Notes under the pieces: generated by a model
The model's database searches: none
What the model was told of the DNA's origin: nothing
The model's input: only the letters and a program-made list of their open reading frames with translations
In this document: in pieces, positions 35,264-44,696 of the stretch
Layout: the number at the start of each line of letters is the position of its first letter
Position numbering within the stretch: the stretch's first letter is position 1
Translations under genes and position numbers: made by a program
Origin: Methylococcaceae bacterium
GTDB lineage: Bacteria; Pseudomonadota; Gammaproteobacteria; Methylococcales; Methylomonadaceae
Assembly (NCBI GenBank): GCA_013140705.1
Contig: JABFSH010000020.1
Span: 124,001 to 188,000, forward strand
DNA length: 64,000 nt
Reading direction: 5' to 3'

Positions 35264-36327
35264 CAGAAGCCCAACGGATTGTTGGGGTCAATACCATCCA
35301 TAAAGGGCAGTCGACGATCTTGATTAGTGATTTGATAAACCTTGCCCAGCCAATTATTGAATACGGCCTTGGCTGTATCTCGCCAAGTGTTGTCGATGTG
35401 TTCCAGCACCCGATTTTCAGGAAAATAATTCAGTGTTTGATCTGTTTGTTTGGCCAGCCTGACTTGAACTTCGTAGTCGGAAAAGATTTCCTGAACGGAT
35501 GCATTAAAATAGTTTTCAGGAAACGGAGGATACTCATTCGCTTCGCCGTTATAAAAGCGGAAGACTTCACGTTTGTATTCCTTTAATAAGCTTATGTCAT
35601 CGTATTCGGGATGGCCTTGAAAAAAAACGATTCGGAAGCCATCCGGACTGACGGCAAGGTGTGCACCGGCTTCCTTACTGCTAGCCAACACTTTCAGTCC
35701 GCAGCTCTCCATATCACTCTGAAATATTTCATTAAAGCGCGAATGTGGTACATCAAAGCGCGTATTGATTTCGGCCACCAACGGATGTGTCCGTTCTGTC
35801 AATTTATGCGGATAGACACCCCAGCGCTTGGCCGGCAAGCGTGTGCGTTCGATGCCGTAACAGTATTGAATAACCGCATGTGTGGCAAGACAGGAGCACA
35901 GCACGGACGTTACATTTTCTTTGGCCCAGGAAAAAACTTCAGTTAACGGATGCCAAAAATCTTCTTCCTGTAAATGGGGATGCGTTACATTAGCGCCGCT
36001 GATAATAAGGGCATCCAGGCCGTCCAGCTTGATTTTATCAAAGGATTCATAATGCTTGTCTATATGCGCCTGAGCCTCCGGGCTTCTTTTCAGGCCCTCG
36101 ATGGTAAATGGGTGAACATGAAATTGAGCGATTTGATTGCAAGCACCCACCAGACGAAAAAATTGTCGTTCCGTTGCTTCAAGCGCCGCATCCGGCATCA
36201 TATTCAGCAAACCAATATGCATTTCTCGAATATCCTGCTGGCAAGCTCGATCGGCAGCTAATATTTCTTCTCCCTCCTCTCTAAGACGCTGAAATGTTGG
36301 TAAATCAGTATGTGCAACTAAAGGCAT
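35263..36327 (-). CDS. metA: Homoserine O-succinyl/acetyltransferase
   Basis: A 354-residue acyltransferase that activates homoserine for methionine synthesis. HIGLLNMMPDAALEATERQF opens the catalytic domain, SCLATHA holds the nucleophilic cysteine, and FQGHPEYD carries the catalytic histidine and glutamate partner. Whether succinyl-CoA or acetyl-CoA is used cannot be decided by eye. It overlaps the following guaD gene. Confidence 0.92.
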   Translation of the reverse strand: MPLVAHTDLPTFQRLREEGEEILAADRACQQDIREMHIGLLNMMPDAALEATERQFFRLVGACNQIAQFHVHPFTIEGLKRSPEAQAHIDKHYESFDKIKLDGLDALIISGANVTHPHLQEEDFWHPLTEVFSWAKENVTSVLCSCLATHAVIQYCYGIERTRLPAKRWGVYPHKLTERTHPLVAEINTRFDVPHSRFNEIFQSDMESCGLKVLASSKEAGAHLAVSPDGFRIVFFQGHPEYDDISLLKEYKREVFRFYNGEANEYPPFPENYFNASVQEIFSDYEVQVRLAKQTDQTLNYFPENRVLEHIDNTWRDTAKAVFNNWLGKVYQITNQDRRLPFMDGIDPNNPLGF

Positions 36328-36344
36328 TCGTATAACCGCTTAAA

Positions 36345-37193
36345 TTAAATGGGATGTTTTGCGATGGCATCGGCAACTAACTGAATAAAATCGGCTTCGC
36401 CTGTTACACCAGTGATTGCATTGCCATTGATGGTGTAACCATAACGATCGGCAATGGCTTCGTAGCGCGGTAGTCTGGATTTGAATAATTCCGGAAATAC
36501 CCAGGAAACAAATTCATCGGGTGGTATCAACTCGGTACCTGAATAATTCTTTAATTGCATGAATTCAGCCAGTTTTTCTTCCAGAAAGGCTTCCCGGTAG
36601 TAGAGTGGTTTCGGATCTGCTTTAGCCCGGTCAATAAGGGTTTGCTCAAAAGAGGTTGGAATTTTAATGTAAACAATCAGTGTATGCTTTGCCAATAGCT
36701 CCATGACGTCGGGACAGTCCAGTTCACAGACGCTGCCACCGGCATCATTGATAAAATGTTTATAGCCATAGATGTCTTCCGCCTTATGAATAAAATCCGG
36801 CACATCATTCATGGCAGAAATCTCTGCCTGATGATGTAATTTTTGTCGGCGTTTAAATTCCTGCAATGACAGCCCACCCTGGTTAGGGTCACCCAGTTTT
36901 CCCAGAAAACTGGAGACAGGGGCGAGATTATCGACTGTGATGCCACTGCCGATGTAAATGGAGTCAGAAAGCAACAGATCGCGCAAAAACGGGACGCGCA
37001 TGGCCTGACGTTTAATATTGTCCAGAATGGGTTCTTTAAGGTATTGAGTGCCAATTCTGTAGTCACCGGAATAATGAAACCATTTGGCTTTCGGCAATTT
37101 ATTGGCCAGCGTGGTTTTACCCGCTCCCGACATTGCCAGTAGGGTGATCCTTTTTGATTCCCAGTCCAAAAAGTCCTGCGGACTCATTCGCAT
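36345..37193 (-). CDS. P-loop ATPase/kinase-like protein
   Basis: A 282-residue protein with a Walker A motif at about residues 21-29 (AMSGAGKTT). It is followed by a distinctive block (WFHYSGDYRIGTQYLKEPI) and an INDAGGSVCELD segment that may act as Walker B. Proteins of this kind are annotated as ATPases without known role in gammaproteobacteria. It lies 14 bases after a DUF6763-like gene and 17 bases before metA on the same strand. Confidence 0.75.
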   Translation of the reverse strand: MRMSPQDFLDWESKRITLLAMSGAGKTTLANKLPKAKWFHYSGDYRIGTQYLKEPILDNIKRQAMRVPFLRDLLLSDSIYIGSGITVDNLAPVSSFLGKLGDPNQGGLSLQEFKRRQKLHHQAEISAMNDVPDFIHKAEDIYGYKHFINDAGGSVCELDCPDVMELLAKHTLIVYIKIPTSFEQTLIDRAKADPKPLYYREAFLEEKLAEFMQLKNYSGTELIPPDEFVSWVFPELFKSRLPRYEAIADRYGYTINGNAITGVTGEADFIQLVADAIAKHPI

Positions 37194-37207
37194 AGTATCA
37201 GTCCTGA

Positions 37208-37507
37208 TCAGTCGAGGTAATCATCAATATCCATGTCTTCAGGGTTCGGCCGATGTTCATCGGTATCCGAATAGCCCAGATCATCGCTTTCCATATCATC
37301 GAAAGGCGCACTCCAATCTTCCGGCGCTTCAATATAGTCGAAAGTTGAGTTGTACCAACTATCGTAATCATACTCGCCGATATCGCCATTCAGATACTGT
37401 ACTTCGATGGAATCGTCGCCATCTTCAATATTGATGATTTTAAACTTCAGATTGTTTTCCAGGTCTTTGTACCAGCTGCCAATAATGGGGTCTGCCACGG
37501 TTGTCAT
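37208..37507 (-). CDS. Small acidic protein (DUF6763-like)
   Basis: A 99-residue very acidic protein that starts MTTVADPIIGSWYKDLE from ATG 37507, preceded by GAGGAA. The longer frame from 37579 adds residues unlikely to be coding. It has a short beta-rich domain, then a tail dominated by aspartate and glutamate. Assignment to DUF6763 is by recall and not certain. It is the first gene of the run leading to the ATPase and metA. Confidence 0.7.
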   Translation of the reverse strand: MTTVADPIIGSWYKDLENNLKFKIINIEDGDDSIEVQYLNGDIGEYDYDSWYNSTFDYIEAPEDWSAPFDDMESDDLGYSDTDEHRPNPEDMDIDDYLD

Positions 37508-37767
37508 AATGATTTCCTCAACATATAAAAAGCTAGAAGGGATTATTAATGCGATGGACATTGGTAAAACTGTCGCCAAAAAAATATTGACGCAGTTTTC
37601 GCAACCGCCAAAGCGGCGCCTAAGTCCATACTATAGGTTAATTCTACGGTCTGTTTTATCCAGGGCCAAGAATTTTTGCATCGCTATTTATAGAATAACT
37701 GCTGCTTTCTTGCAAGCATCGGCTGTGCTACGATGCCTCTGAATGATTCGAACTCTGGGGAGTTACC

Positions 37768-39234
37768 ATGCAGGAAATTATGATTGGCGGACAAAATGGC
37801 AAACAAATTCTAATGAATGCGGCCATGGGTAATCGTCACGGAATGATTTCTGGTGCGACTGGCACGGGTAAAACGATTACCTTGCAAATTTTGGCAGAAG
37901 GGTTTTCAAAAATTGGCGTGCCGGTTTTTCTTGCCGACATAAAAGGTGATTTGTCGGGCATTATCGCTCCCGGTCTGCCTCATGAAAAAATTACCGAGCG
38001 TATTCAACAAATTGGCATTGATAATTTCCAGCATCGCGGCAATCCAGCCGTTTTCTGGGATATTTTTGCCAAAACCGGTCACCCGGTACGAACGACGATC
38101 TCCGATATGGGGCCGTTATTACTCAGCAATCTGCTGGAATTAAACGATACCCAGAGCGGTGTACTTTACAGCGGCTTTAAAATAGCCGATGACAACGGAT
38201 TGTTATTACTGGACTTGAAAGACTTGCGCACGATGCTGACCTGGATGGGTGATGAAGCCAAGGAACTGCAATCCGGATACGGCAATATTGCCCCGGCTAG
38301 TTTGGGTGCTATTCAACGACAATTGCTGGTGCTTGAACAGCAAGGTGCTGAACATTTCTTTGGCGAGCCAGCCTTGCAAGTGGCTGATTTATGCAAAACC
38401 GATTTTTCCGGCAATGGCGTTATCAACATCCTTGATGCCACAGATCTCACCATAAAATCACCGCGCTTGTATGCCACATTTTTACTCTGGCTGCTGTCCG
38501 AGCTGTTCGAAACCTTGCCCGAAATAGGCGATGCCGATCGCCCCAAACTGGTACTGTTTTTTGATGAAGCACACTTAATTTTTGATCAGGCCCCCAAATC
38601 GCTTTTAGACAAAATCGAGCAAACGGTGCGTTTGATACGTTCAAAAGGCGTTGGTATCTATTTTATCAGTCAAAGTCCGCTGGATATTCCCGAAGATATT
38701 TTGGGGCAACTAGGGCTCAAAATTCAGCATGCCTTGAGAGCTTATACGCCAAAGGATCAAAAAACCATCAAGAGTATTGCCGGTACCTTTCGCAGTAATC
38801 CTAAGATAGATACGGAAGCGGCTATTCAGGAACTGAAAAATGGCGAGGCTCTGGTTTCAGTTCTTAACAAAGACGGCAGTCCCGTGGCTGTTGAACAGAT
38901 TTTAATTCGCCCGCCAGAATCTCAAATCGGCCCGATTACTCAGCAACAACGCGAGGAAATGATGAACCGGTCGCCGTTTAAGGATCGCTATGACCAAGCT
39001 GTCGATCGCGAATCCGCCTACGAATTGTTGAAAAATAGAGCCGCGCAACAGGAACAGGAGGCTATGGATCAGCAAGAAGCCAAGCAATACGCCAAAACCG
39101 TTGCCAGTCGCGCTAAGACTCGCGATAGCGCAGGGGATATCTTATTGAAAAGCGCCGCTCGAAGCATTGGAAGCGCGGTTGGCAGACAGATTATTCGGGG
39201 CGTGCTAGGGTCACTATTAGGAGGGCGGAGGTAA
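37768..39234 (+). CDS. HerA/YjgR-like ATPase (DUF853)
   Basis: A 488-residue ATPase of the HerA-FtsK superfamily, DUF853 branch, as in E. coli YjgR. Walker A is GATGTGKT (about residues 29-36), Walker B is LVLFFDEAHLIFD (about 262-274), and an arginine-rich sensor part follows (VRLIRSKGVGIYFISQSP). The C-terminal 80 residues form a charged coiled coil ending in a glycine- and arginine-rich tail. The cellular role is unknown. GGGGAG precedes the ATG. Confidence 0.88.
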   Translation: MQEIMIGGQNGKQILMNAAMGNRHGMISGATGTGKTITLQILAEGFSKIGVPVFLADIKGDLSGIIAPGLPHEKITERIQQIGIDNFQHRGNPAVFWDIFAKTGHPVRTTISDMGPLLLSNLLELNDTQSGVLYSGFKIADDNGLLLLDLKDLRTMLTWMGDEAKELQSGYGNIAPASLGAIQRQLLVLEQQGAEHFFGEPALQVADLCKTDFSGNGVINILDATDLTIKSPRLYATFLLWLLSELFETLPEIGDADRPKLVLFFDEAHLIFDQAPKSLLDKIEQTVRLIRSKGVGIYFISQSPLDIPEDILGQLGLKIQHALRAYTPKDQKTIKSIAGTFRSNPKIDTEAAIQELKNGEALVSVLNKDGSPVAVEQILIRPPESQIGPITQQQREEMMNRSPFKDRYDQAVDRESAYELLKNRAAQQEQEAMDQQEAKQYAKTVASRAKTRDSAGDILLKSAARSIGSAVGRQIIRGVLGSLLGGRR

Positions 39235-39351
39235 ATGATTGTTGGGTCGAGTATTTAATTGAGATGATAGCTCAGGAATTAATTAAGGTAGATGTCTCCG
39301 GATAATTGCCTCCAACAGGGAATGCATTAAATTTAAGCATATTGAGGTTTA

Positions 39352-40986
39352 TTGATGGACATACATCAGACATTGCCGCCTAAAACGGGATTGGCCGGTT
39401 TAAAGGAAAACTGGCGTAGTGACTTGCAGGCCGGATTTTTTGTATTTCTGATTGCTCTGCCGTTGTGTTTGGGCATTGCCATCGCCTCCGGTTTTCCGCC
39501 ATCGGCAGGTATTATCACGGCTGTTGTCGGCGGTGTGGTGGTGTCGCGGCTTAACGGTTCTTATGTGACGATCAATGGCCCGGCGGCGGGGTTGATTGTT
39601 GTTATCATCAGTGCCGTGCAAGCCTTGGGAGAGGGTGATGCGCTGGCAGGTTACCGCTATACGCTGGCAGCCATTATGCTGGCTGGCGCTTTGCAGGTTG
39701 TTATGGGCCTTTACAAGGCCGGGCAATTTAGTGCATTTTTTCCGGCTGCCGTGGTGCATGGCATGTTGGCGGCGATAGGAATTATCATTATTGCCAAACA
39801 AAGCCATGTCATGCTGGGCGCTTATAATGGGCCCGGGAGCATTTTCTCGACGATTGCGCAAATCCCGCACAGCTTTCTGAATCCCAATTTGAAAATCGCC
39901 TTTATCGGGATGAGCGGTTTGGCGATTTTAATTGGTTGGCCGAGGGTAAGGCATCCCAGATTGAAACTGATTCCGGCGCCGATAGTTGTGTTGATTTCCG
40001 GGATAGTGTTTGGGCTGCTTTTCGGTTTGCAGCAGGATTTTGATCAATCCACCGTCTCTGAAAAACAGCTCATATTTCCGCAGTTCCTGGTGGCGATTCC
40101 TGAGGATCTATCTGGCTATTTTTATCTTCCCGATTTTTCAAAACTATTTACATTTGCTTTCTGGGAGGCTGTGATCAGTATCTGCCTGGTCGGTAGTCTG
40201 GAAACCTTGTTAAGCGTCAGTGCTATTGATAAGCTCGATCCCTACAAACGCACGTCTGATTTTGATCGTGAATTGACTGCAATCGGTTATGGTAATGCCT
40301 TGTCGGCATTTTTCGGTGGATTGCCAATGATCGCTGAAATCGTGCGCAGTTCTGCCAACATTCAATACGGCGGTAAAACCAGCTGGGCTAATTTCTTTCA
40401 TGGTTTGATTTTTCTGGGAGTTGTTGTGCTGTTTCCAACGGTAATCCAGAATATTCCGTTGGCCTCGCTGGCGGCGTTACTGGTTTATACGGGTTATCGT
40501 TTGGCCTCACCGAAAACATTTAGGCAGGTTTTGGATATTGGTGTAGAGCAGTTTTGTTTATTTGCAATCACCATTGTTGCCGTCCTGGCGACCGATCTGT
40601 TAATCGGGGTTGCAATTGGCATTATCGTTAAATTCGTCATTCACATCGCGCGTGGTGTGTGGTTAGACAACCTGTTTAAAATTCACTTTAGGATTGAACG
40701 GGGAGAGACAGGCACGATCATCGTTAAGTTATTGGGGTCTGCGTTATTTTCTAATTTTCTGCCGCTAAAAAATGCGCTCGCCGAATTGGAACAAGGCCAA
40801 ACCATTATTTTTGACTTCTCAGAAGGTTATTTAATCGATCATACCGTGATGGAGTTTATTAATGATTTTAGCCATCGGTATGCAGCGCAATCCGGTGTTT
40901 GCCGCCAAGTGGGCCATGCTCTGGAAAGGTTTTCGGATCATGCGCTGGCGGCGCGCTTAATGACAAAGGATGACAGAAAAAATTAA
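39352..40986 (+). CDS. SulP-family anion transporter
   Basis: A 544-residue inner-membrane transporter with 10-12 transmembrane helices, starting with the SulP signature region (DLQAGFFVFLIALPLCLGIAIASGFPP) and the GSYVTINGPAAGL motif. A C-terminal region after about residue 450 resembles a STAS domain. Substrates of this branch include sulfate and bicarbonate; no carbonic anhydrase gene is next to it. It is a single gene followed by a MITE-like repeat. Confidence 0.9.
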   Translation: MMDIHQTLPPKTGLAGLKENWRSDLQAGFFVFLIALPLCLGIAIASGFPPSAGIITAVVGGVVVSRLNGSYVTINGPAAGLIVVIISAVQALGEGDALAGYRYTLAAIMLAGALQVVMGLYKAGQFSAFFPAAVVHGMLAAIGIIIIAKQSHVMLGAYNGPGSIFSTIAQIPHSFLNPNLKIAFIGMSGLAILIGWPRVRHPRLKLIPAPIVVLISGIVFGLLFGLQQDFDQSTVSEKQLIFPQFLVAIPEDLSGYFYLPDFSKLFTFAFWEAVISICLVGSLETLLSVSAIDKLDPYKRTSDFDRELTAIGYGNALSAFFGGLPMIAEIVRSSANIQYGGKTSWANFFHGLIFLGVVVLFPTVIQNIPLASLAALLVYTGYRLASPKTFRQVLDIGVEQFCLFAITIVAVLATDLLIGVAIGIIVKFVIHIARGVWLDNLFKIHFRIERGETGTIIVKLLGSALFSNFLPLKNALAELEQGQTIIFDFSEGYLIDHTVMEFINDFSHRYAAQSGVCRQVGHALERFSDHALAARLMTKDDRKN

Positions 40987-41010
40987 CTTGGTTTGTTGAT
41001 GTTTCACTAT

Positions 41011-41278
41011 TGGGAACCTCTGAAAATTGCACTTCGACAGGCTCAGTACCCACAGGGCATAAATGCGAACGGGTGTTTAGTTAAATCAGCAACTTATCCG
41101 TTCGTGCTGAGCAAAATAAGCCCCCCCTTCGGAGGCATGGCGTTACCATGAAACAGTCGCTGTTCGACGTATTTTTTTGTGTTTTCATATCTTTGCAAGT
41201 CATTGATTTTACAAATACAAAAAAGCTGTTTCTTGAGAGCCTGTCGAAGCATAATCGCATAATCTTTAGAGGTTCCCT
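41011..41278. repeat. MITE-like element containing dispersed repeat, copy B
   Basis: GGGAACCTCTGAAAATT near the left end (from 41012) faces the inverse of AGGGAACCTCTAAAGATT at the right end (to 41278). Bases 41098-41252 inside are the second copy of the repeat found at 31419-31572. No transposase is present. Possible TAT duplications flank the element but are ambiguous. It fills the gap between the SulP and mutarotase genes. Confidence 0.7.
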
Positions 41279-41350
41279 ATAGTTTAAAGTTAACGTATTT
41301 TGAACTTGTCGTTTTTCCGATCGATAGATCGACTTTGAATAAGGAATCTT

Positions 41351-42253
41351 ATGGATATTCAGCAATTAAATACTGAGTATGGCATTGCAGATCAGCTTGA
41401 GTTTATCAAGGGCAAAGGCGGTATGCCCTTTATCGTCATTAGAAATCAATCTGCAACGGCGTTGATTTCTCTGCATGGTGGGCAAATACTGTCATTTAAG
41501 CCCTTGAATGAAGAAAATGATTTGCTTTTTCTAAGCAGTCAATCGGATTACATTGATGGCAAAGCCATCAGGGGCGGCATGCCGGTGTGCTGGCCCTGGT
41601 TTGGGCCGGATCCTAAAGGCTTGCAACGGCCCAACCATGGATTTGTTCGAAATCACTGCTGGTCGGTAGCGAGGACAGCAGCAGCCGATAACGAAACCAA
41701 AGTGTTTCTACAATTTTTCGAGGACTACAAAAAAGAGAAAACCTGGCGGCAGCCGTTTGCGCTGACACTGGAAGTGACGGTTGGAAAATCGCTGCGCTTA
41801 AAATTGATTACGCGCAACACAGGTGATAAGGCGTTCTCGATCACGCAGGCATTCCACAGTTATTTTCTGGTAGGGGATATTAACCAGGTACAGGTATCAG
41901 GTCTGGAGGGATACGATTATTATGATAAGCTGGATCAAGGCACACAAAAAACACAAACAGGAATATTGACGATTGCTGAGGAGATTGACCGGATTTACAC
42001 GGAGGTTAAAAACGAATTGATTGTCAATGATCCTTCTTTGCAGCGACGGATTCAGATCGCTTCGCCCGGCAATGAGACCGTTGTGGTGTGGAATCCATGG
42101 CAGAAAGCGTCTGAAAAAATGGCGGACTTAAAAAACGATTCGTATCAACAGTTTATCTGTGTTGAGACAGGCAATATTGCGTTTGATCTGGTCCAGGTTT
42201 TACCCGATGAGGAGGTTTGCCTGGAAACGCATTTTAACATCGTAAGAGATTGA
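41351..42253 (+). CDS. D-hexose-6-phosphate mutarotase (YeaD-like)
   Basis: A 300-residue beta-sandwich epimerase that interconverts alpha and beta anomers of glucose 6-phosphate. IRGGMPVCWPWFGPD and NHGFVRNHCW are family motifs containing the substrate-binding arginine and histidine, and a TQAFHSYF segment carries a second catalytic histidine. Length matches YeaD. It fits the sugar metabolism genes further along (glk, glucan phosphorylase relic, phosphomannomutase). Confidence 0.88.
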   Translation: MDIQQLNTEYGIADQLEFIKGKGGMPFIVIRNQSATALISLHGGQILSFKPLNEENDLLFLSSQSDYIDGKAIRGGMPVCWPWFGPDPKGLQRPNHGFVRNHCWSVARTAAADNETKVFLQFFEDYKKEKTWRQPFALTLEVTVGKSLRLKLITRNTGDKAFSITQAFHSYFLVGDINQVQVSGLEGYDYYDKLDQGTQKTQTGILTIAEEIDRIYTEVKNELIVNDPSLQRRIQIASPGNETVVVWNPWQKASEKMADLKNDSYQQFICVETGNIAFDLVQVLPDEEVCLETHFNIVRD

Positions 42254-42292
42254 TAGACCTGATCATCAGGCCATTTCGATAGTGCCTTTTTA

Positions 42293-43048
42293 TTACAAGG
42301 CGATCTGCATGGGCTTGACGGATTCTATATTTAAGTTTGGTAAACTGGCGATGGCTTCACACAGTTTGGTTTCCCAACTACGTCTTAGTTGCAGCAAATA
42401 ATCATTGCCGTCGTCAAAACAGTAGTATTCATACAAACTAAAGCTGTCTTTGCGGTAAATGAGTAACTCAACAGGTGGGCCGACACTGGCGTTACTGCGG
42501 ATGGTCGAGTCCATCGAAACCAGGCAGCAGCGTGCCGCTTCGACGATGGGTGTATTCAATTTCAGAAATCTGTCCAGTATGGGCTTGCCGTATTTGCTTT
42601 CACCAATTTGTAAAAACGGTGTCTTGGCGGAACTGGTAATGCTGTTGCCTTCCGCATAAATCATATAGGCGCCATGCGGTTCGCTGCCGATTTGACCGGC
42701 TAAAATAAAACTGGCGGACGGATTAAATGCCGATTGGCCTTCGGGATTGAGATGCTGTTTTTGTTTTTCCAGGCTCACATGCCCCAGATAGGCGGCTGCT
42801 TCGGACAAACATTCAACCGTATTCAAATTGGTGGGAGCATTTTTGATTTTATCGCGGTGCAATTGCTCCAATACCGCTTGCGTAGTGGCGAGATTGCCAG
42901 CGCAAAGCAAAATGATTTTACGATCCGGATTCGTGGCAAACGCATGCATTTTGCCGTGCGTGCTGACATTATCGATGCCGGCATTGGTTCTTGAATCAGA
43001 AGCCAGAATCAGCCCTTCGTTGATTGAAGCTGCAATACAATAAGTCAT
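42293..43048 (-). CDS. Anbu-type proteasome homologue
   Basis: A 251-residue N-terminal-nucleophile hydrolase of the ancestral beta-subunit family (COG3484). The start MTYCIAASINEGLILASDSRTNAG gives a threonine at position 2 as the nucleophile once methionine is removed, and the later GEHKYGK-like IGESKYGKPILDRF segment is typical. Anbu forms open helical rings and is linked in many bacteria to ATP-grasp/alpha-E/transglutaminase genes, as here. It is the last gene of the minus-strand cluster. The substrate is not known. Confidence 0.9.
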   Translation of the reverse strand: MTYCIAASINEGLILASDSRTNAGIDNVSTHGKMHAFATNPDRKIILLCAGNLATTQAVLEQLHRDKIKNAPTNLNTVECLSEAAAYLGHVSLEKQKQHLNPEGQSAFNPSASFILAGQIGSEPHGAYMIYAEGNSITSSAKTPFLQIGESKYGKPILDRFLKLNTPIVEAARCCLVSMDSTIRSNASVGPPVELLIYRKDSFSLYEYYCFDDGNDYLLQLRRSWETKLCEAIASLPNLNIESVKPMQIAL

Positions 43049-43067
43049 GAGCGTTTAGCCGAAAGTG

Positions 43068-43874
43068 TTATAGGTAGATAATAGATGAATTATCCAGTAA
43101 ATCCACTCGAACGTCCATTCCGTTCAATAAACAGCCGGAGCCGAATTGATGAAATACCGACACATCCGCCGCGTCGCGTCCAAACGCAATAATGACTCTT
43201 CCGCCGCGCAAGGTGTTTTGTGTCGGGTCGAAGGTATACCACTTGCCACCAATGTAGGCTTCAAACCAGGCATGTAGGTCCATTGGTTGCAAATTGTAAT
43301 AATAGCCCACTACCAGGCGGGCAGGAATGCTGATGCTTCGGCAGAGGGCAATTGCCAGTTGCGCCAGATCTCGGCACACGCCATGCCCACGCTGGTGCAC
43401 TTCAACCGCGGATACCGGAATGTCACTGGAGCCCGGTAAGTAATGCACCGTTTTCTGAACCCAGGTGTTAATCTTGTTGACCTGATCGTAACCCGGCAGT
43501 GTATCGGAAATGATTTCTCGTGCAAGATCGCCAAATCGATCAGATTCACAATAACGGCTGGGCAACAGATAAGGCAATACCTCATTGGGAAGATGCTGAA
43601 TTTCAATAAACCGAGCGCCGGGCGCAACATCGACTCTATCAATTACCATGACTTCAGCTGATGTGTGAATCAAAAAGTCCCCGATAGGTGCAACCAGACG
43701 CTGACGGGAATTGCCAAAACTGTCAGTGCTTTCTATCATCGGTATGGCCGGTTTGATGGTATACACTTCGCGATTGATCCATTGCTGAATACCTCGAAAG
43801 GGACGTAGCATTAGAATCAAAACGGTTGCTTCGATCACCTGGAAACGGAGATTACAACTGACTCTCAATTTCAT
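43068..43874 (-). CDS. Transglutaminase-like protein (COG1305)
   Basis: A 268-residue protein. An N-terminal beta-rich region is followed by a transglutaminase core with Cys in GHGVCRDLAQLAIALCR, His in DLHAWFEAYI and Asp in YTFDPTQN, so the triad is complete. Proteins of this branch cluster with Anbu and the circularly permuted ATP-grasp and are proposed to cleave or form amide bonds in small peptides. It lies 19 bases before Anbu. Confidence 0.87.
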   Translation of the reverse strand: MKLRVSCNLRFQVIEATVLILMLRPFRGIQQWINREVYTIKPAIPMIESTDSFGNSRQRLVAPIGDFLIHTSAEVMVIDRVDVAPGARFIEIQHLPNEVLPYLLPSRYCESDRFGDLAREIISDTLPGYDQVNKINTWVQKTVHYLPGSSDIPVSAVEVHQRGHGVCRDLAQLAIALCRSISIPARLVVGYYYNLQPMDLHAWFEAYIGGKWYTFDPTQNTLRGGRVIIAFGRDAADVSVFHQFGSGCLLNGMDVRVDLLDNSSIIYL

Positions 43875-43901
43875 TCTTGGAAATTGCCTATGTTTGAAAG
43901 T

Positions 43902-44597
43902 TTAGATATTGAGCATATCGAATTCTTTGTAGGCATGATTCAGCCAGATTTTAATGCGCTGCCTTTCCAGTAAACCCAAGGCATTGGCGCTGTCGTTGTC
44001 TTTATTTTTTGCGGCCCAAAAACTGTAGCTGTTACTATCAATCTTGGTCATGGCGGGTGCGTGAAGTCGCTTGAGTGTGATAATTCGGGCATTCAAATCC
44101 AATGCCCGATCCTTTACACCGGAAAACTCCAGAATATTAAAGTTATCGTCGCGAAGCTGGTTTTGTACCAGAACATAATTCAGGCGGGAGCCAAATTGAT
44201 CGAGCAGTTTTCTCAACAGATCGACACAATCCTTGCCCGAATCCATGACGTTCCAATAACAAATCGAGATGCCGAGCTCGTCGGCCAATTCCAGAACACC
44301 GGATTCTTCTATCCACAAAGCCAGCGGATAATGCGTTTGTGCCGCTAAATCGACCAAAATGCGTTGTTCAGGCTGTGCCGAAGCGGTTTCGATGATCGTA
44401 TCCAGGCTTTGATAGTTATCGATAATAGTCGGTGATGCGAAGTCGGTGTAAAATCGCAGTAGTGAGCCGTGAGAGCGATCGGTATCAAAGCCGATAAAAG
44501 GAATGTCGTGATCAATCATATATTGCGCTAGTAATCGGGCCACGACAGATTTACCGACCCCCCCTTTTTCACCACCGATAAAATGAATAGTACTCAT
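43902..44597 (-). CDS. ParA/MinD-like P-loop ATPase in the Anbu cluster
   Basis: A 231-residue deviant-Walker ATPase. The N-terminal GGEKGGVGKSVVARLLA has the signature lysine, and a DLAAQTHYPL segment follows with an aspartate near the second site. This kind of protein usually positions or switches a partner. Here it sits between two transglutaminase genes, a less usual member of the amidoligase neighbourhood. A GGAG site lies 8 bases before the ATG. No parB or chromosome-partition gene is near. Confidence 0.8.
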   Translation of the reverse strand: MSTIHFIGGEKGGVGKSVVARLLAQYMIDHDIPFIGFDTDRSHGSLLRFYTDFASPTIIDNYQSLDTIIETASAQPEQRILVDLAAQTHYPLALWIEESGVLELADELGISICYWNVMDSGKDCVDLLRKLLDQFGSRLNYVLVQNQLRDDNFNILEFSGVKDRALDLNARIITLKRLHAPAMTKIDSNSYSFWAAKNKDNDSANALGLLERQRIKIWLNHAYKEFDMLNI

Positions 44598-44696
44598 AAA
44601 ATTAACTCCATTGATTTAAAAATGTTGTAGGTAAAGGTTTTAGTTCCAAGGTTCAAAAAAGCCGGTGCACTTTTAAACTTGGAGTTTTCACCGCAA

